Source: JAUIET01 sp039111475 (GTDB lineage Bacteria; Pseudomonadota; Gammaproteobacteria; Pseudomonadales; JAUIET01). Taken from it: a stretch of 64,000 bases of DNA. The translations under genes were made by a program, and so were the position numbers. The notes beneath the pieces are model-generated. The model did no database searches. It saw only the letters and a program-made list of their open reading frames with translations, and was not told the origin of the DNA. This document shows, one piece after another, positions 62,347 through 64,000 of the stretch; position 1 is the first letter of the stretch; every line of letters starts with the position of its first letter. The stretch covers positions 186,001 through 250,000 of the forward strand of contig JBCCIP010000002.1 of assembly GCA_039111475.1 (NCBI GenBank). Reading direction: 5' to 3'.

Positions 62347-64000
62347 CGGTTGTAACGGTTACGATCGAGGAATCTGTAGCAGTTTTGTGTATTGATAATC
62401 CTCCGGTTAACGCTTTATCACAGGCCGTACGAGAAGGTTTACTGCGGGCAGTGAATGCCGCGGGCGACAACGAGGAGGTAACCGCCATTGTGTTGGCGTG
62501 CGCCGGGCGAACTTTTGTTGCGGGTGCCGACATAAAGGAGTTTGGTAAGCCGCCGATGGAGCCACATTTGCCCGACGTTCTCAATGCAATTGAAGCAAGC
62601 ACAAAACCTGTAGTGGTGGCTTTGCATGGCAACGCGCTGGGCGGCGGGCTGGAACTGGCCATGGCAGGGCATTATCGGGTGGCCACGTCATCGTGCAAGC
62701 TTGGACTACCTGAAACCAACCTCGGCTTGATACCAGGTGCTGGAGGTACGCAACGTTTGCCGCGCCTGGCCGGTATCGAAGCTGCTTTGGAAATGATCAC
62801 CTCAGCGCGTCCAATCTCGGCGGCGAAAGCACTCGAGCATGGTTTGCTCGACGCGATCGCTGATGGTAACGACGCAGACGATGTGTTGCAGTCTGCAATT
62901 ACTCTGGCCAGAGGTGATGTATTGTCAAGGGAACCACGCCGCAGTCGAGATATCAGTATTGAGGCTACTGACGATAGTCAGAAAATATTCGACGCCTGGC
63001 GTGCCACGGTTGCCAAAAAAGCGCGGGGCCAGCACGCGCCGCAATTCGCGATAGATTCTATAGAAAATTCGCAAGGCATGTCGTTCGATCAAGGCATCAG
63101 TAAAGAGCGAGAGTATTTTCTCGAATGCAAGGCCTCGTCTCAGTCACGCGCTATGCGCCATGCGTTTTTTGCCGAACGCAGTTGCAGCAAGATTCCCGGT
63201 TTGGACAAATCTATTGAACCGACTACCGTTGCCCATGTAGGCGTAATTGGTGCGGGCACAATGGGTACTGGCATTGCCATGTGTTTCGCGTCCGCTGGTA
63301 TGCAAGTGACGCTTCTCGAGCTTTCAGAAGATAATTTACAGCGTGGTTTGTCGTTGATTAAAGAACGTTACCAGCAGTCTCGGCAACTCGGCCGAATTTC
63401 TGAAACGCAAATGCGAACCAGTATTGAGCTAATACGCGGCACACAACAGTATGCGGATTTCGCAGACGTTGACTTGGTAGTAGAAGCTGCGTTTGAAAGT
63501 ATGCAGTTAAAACGCGAGATTTTCTCGCAGCTGGATTCTATTTGTAAGCCAGATGCGATTCTTGCAACCAACACGTCTTATCTAAATATCAACTCTATTG
63601 CTGACGCTACTTCGCACCCGGAACGCGTACTTGGAATGCATTTTTTCAGTCCCGCGCATGTGATGAAACTGTTGGAAGTTGTGAATGCTGAACTCACTAG
63701 CAGTGCTAGTTTGGCTACGGCGTTAAGCGTTGCCAAGCGCATCGGCAAGATCGCTTGCGCAGTCGGTGTGTGCTACGGATTCGTTGGCAATCGAATGTAC
63801 AGTTGTTATGGCCGAGAGGCCAACGCCCTGCTGCTCGAAGGTGCAACACCCTCACAAATTGACCAAGCGATGCAAGAGTGGGGCATGGCCATGGGGCCGT
63901 TGTCTGTGACCGATATGTCTGGTATTGATATTGGCTACAAAGCGAGAAGAGAGCGTGATGATCCGCCAGATGATCCATTATTTTTCAGAGCCGCGGATTT
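62343..64000 (+). CDS. Enoyl-CoA hydratase/3-hydroxyacyl-CoA dehydrogenase fusion (FadB-like), cut by the window end
   Basis: Open from the ATG at 62343 (overlapping the paaX stop) to the end; 552 codons are visible. N-terminal crotonase domain: AGRTFVAGADIKEFG, GNALGGGLELAMAGHY, GLIPGAGGTQRLPRL. From about residue 300 a 3-hydroxyacyl-CoA dehydrogenase: VGVIGAGTMGTGIAM (NAD site), EAAFESMQLKREIF, GMHFFSPAHVMKLLE. The length and domain order match multifunctional FadB/FadJ-type or peroxisomal-type proteins. Its position suggests it replaces the separate paaF and paaH enzymes. Confidence 0.92.
   Translation, partial: MTVVTVTIEESVAVLCIDNPPVNALSQAVREGLLRAVNAAGDNEEVTAIVLACAGRTFVAGADIKEFGKPPMEPHLPDVLNAIEASTKPVVVALHGNALGGGLELAMAGHYRVATSSCKLGLPETNLGLIPGAGGTQRLPRLAGIEAALEMITSARPISAAKALEHGLLDAIADGNDADDVLQSAITLARGDVLSREPRRSRDISIEATDDSQKIFDAWRATVAKKARGQHAPQFAIDSIENSQGMSFDQGISKEREYFLECKASSQSRAMRHAFFAERSCSKIPGLDKSIEPTTVAHVGVIGAGTMGTGIAMCFASAGMQVTLLELSEDNLQRGLSLIKERYQQSRQLGRISETQMRTSIELIRGTQQYADFADVDLVVEAAFESMQLKREIFSQLDSICKPDAILATNTSYLNINSIADATSHPERVLGMHFFSPAHVMKLLEVVNAELTSSASLATALSVAKRIGKIACAVGVCYGFVGNRMYSCYGREANALLLEGATPSQIDQAMQEWGMAMGPLSVTDMSGIDIGYKARRERDDPPDDPLFFRAAD

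Noticed and set aside
1..64000. Mobile elements, CRISPR arrays, tRNA or rRNA genes
   Set aside because: Read for on both strands; no transposase, integrase, direct-repeat array or tRNA cloverleaf was noticed by eye.

Overview
The window reads as a chromosomal stretch of an aerobic, heterotrophic Gram-negative bacterium, most likely a gammaproteobacterium and plausibly marine. Two large TonB-dependent receptors, two lipoproteins, a complete aerobic phenylacetyl-CoA (paa) set and many Rieske oxygenases and acyl-CoA enzymes point that way; the exact lineage is inference. Gene density is high, base composition looks roughly balanced by eye, and I see no rRNA, tRNA, insertion sequence, phage gene or CRISPR array. 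Nearly all of it is catabolic.

Region 1 (1-19.5 kb): a thiolase-like/DUF35 pair cut by the left edge, an SSS-family symporter, a TetR regulator divergent from a Rieske oxygenase (with an operator-like palindrome inside a good sigma70-type promoter), a TonB receptor, a GST-like protein, a cytochrome-c/PQQ dehydrogenase lipoprotein, several SDRs, a second Rieske oxygenase, a cytochrome P450, an NTF2-like protein, and a 2-oxoacid dehydrogenase E1alpha-E1beta-E2 set followed by an OsmC protein. The substrate is not evident.

Region 2 (19.5-29 kb): an EAL-like/HDOD protein, a DUF3604 lipoprotein, a molybdopterin oxidoreductase, a second TonB receptor and pyruvate kinase.

Region 3 (29-49.6 kb) is the most interesting part. 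A MarR regulator sits among four AT-rich palindromes with a shared TTTAA/TTAAA core, placed in three divergent intergenic regions. These flank glutaryl-CoA dehydrogenase, an IorA/IorB 2-oxoacid oxidoreductase, a cyclase-family hydrolase of isatin-hydrolase type, a RidA-like protein, SDRs, an aromatic-acid MFS transporter, a reductive-dehalogenase homologue, a beta-oxidation set, a fused 2-aminobenzoyl-CoA monooxygenase/reductase-type flavoprotein, a thiolase-like/DUF35 pair lacking the usual Cys nucleophile, and a two-subunit Rieske oxygenase. Together they suggest a route for an indole-3-acetate-like compound: ring oxygenation, retro-aldol release of isatin, hydrolysis to isatinate, oxidative conversion to 2-aminobenzoyl-CoA, ring reduction and beta-oxidation through glutaryl-CoA. 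No aryl-CoA ligase is found in this region, which the IorAB step would explain. The assembled pathway is inference from gene content.

Region 4 (49.6-64 kb): an ActP-like symporter with its DUF485 partner, then paaK facing paaZ-paaG-paaI-paaJ and paaA-paaB-paaC-paaD-paaE-paaX, ending in a truncated hydratase/3-hydroxyacyl-CoA dehydrogenase fusion. The paaZ and paaA promoters share the layout TTGA(C/T)C-N16-TATCAT with GTGTATCAT over the -10, and a third GTGTATCAT faces paaK. These are candidate PaaX sites.
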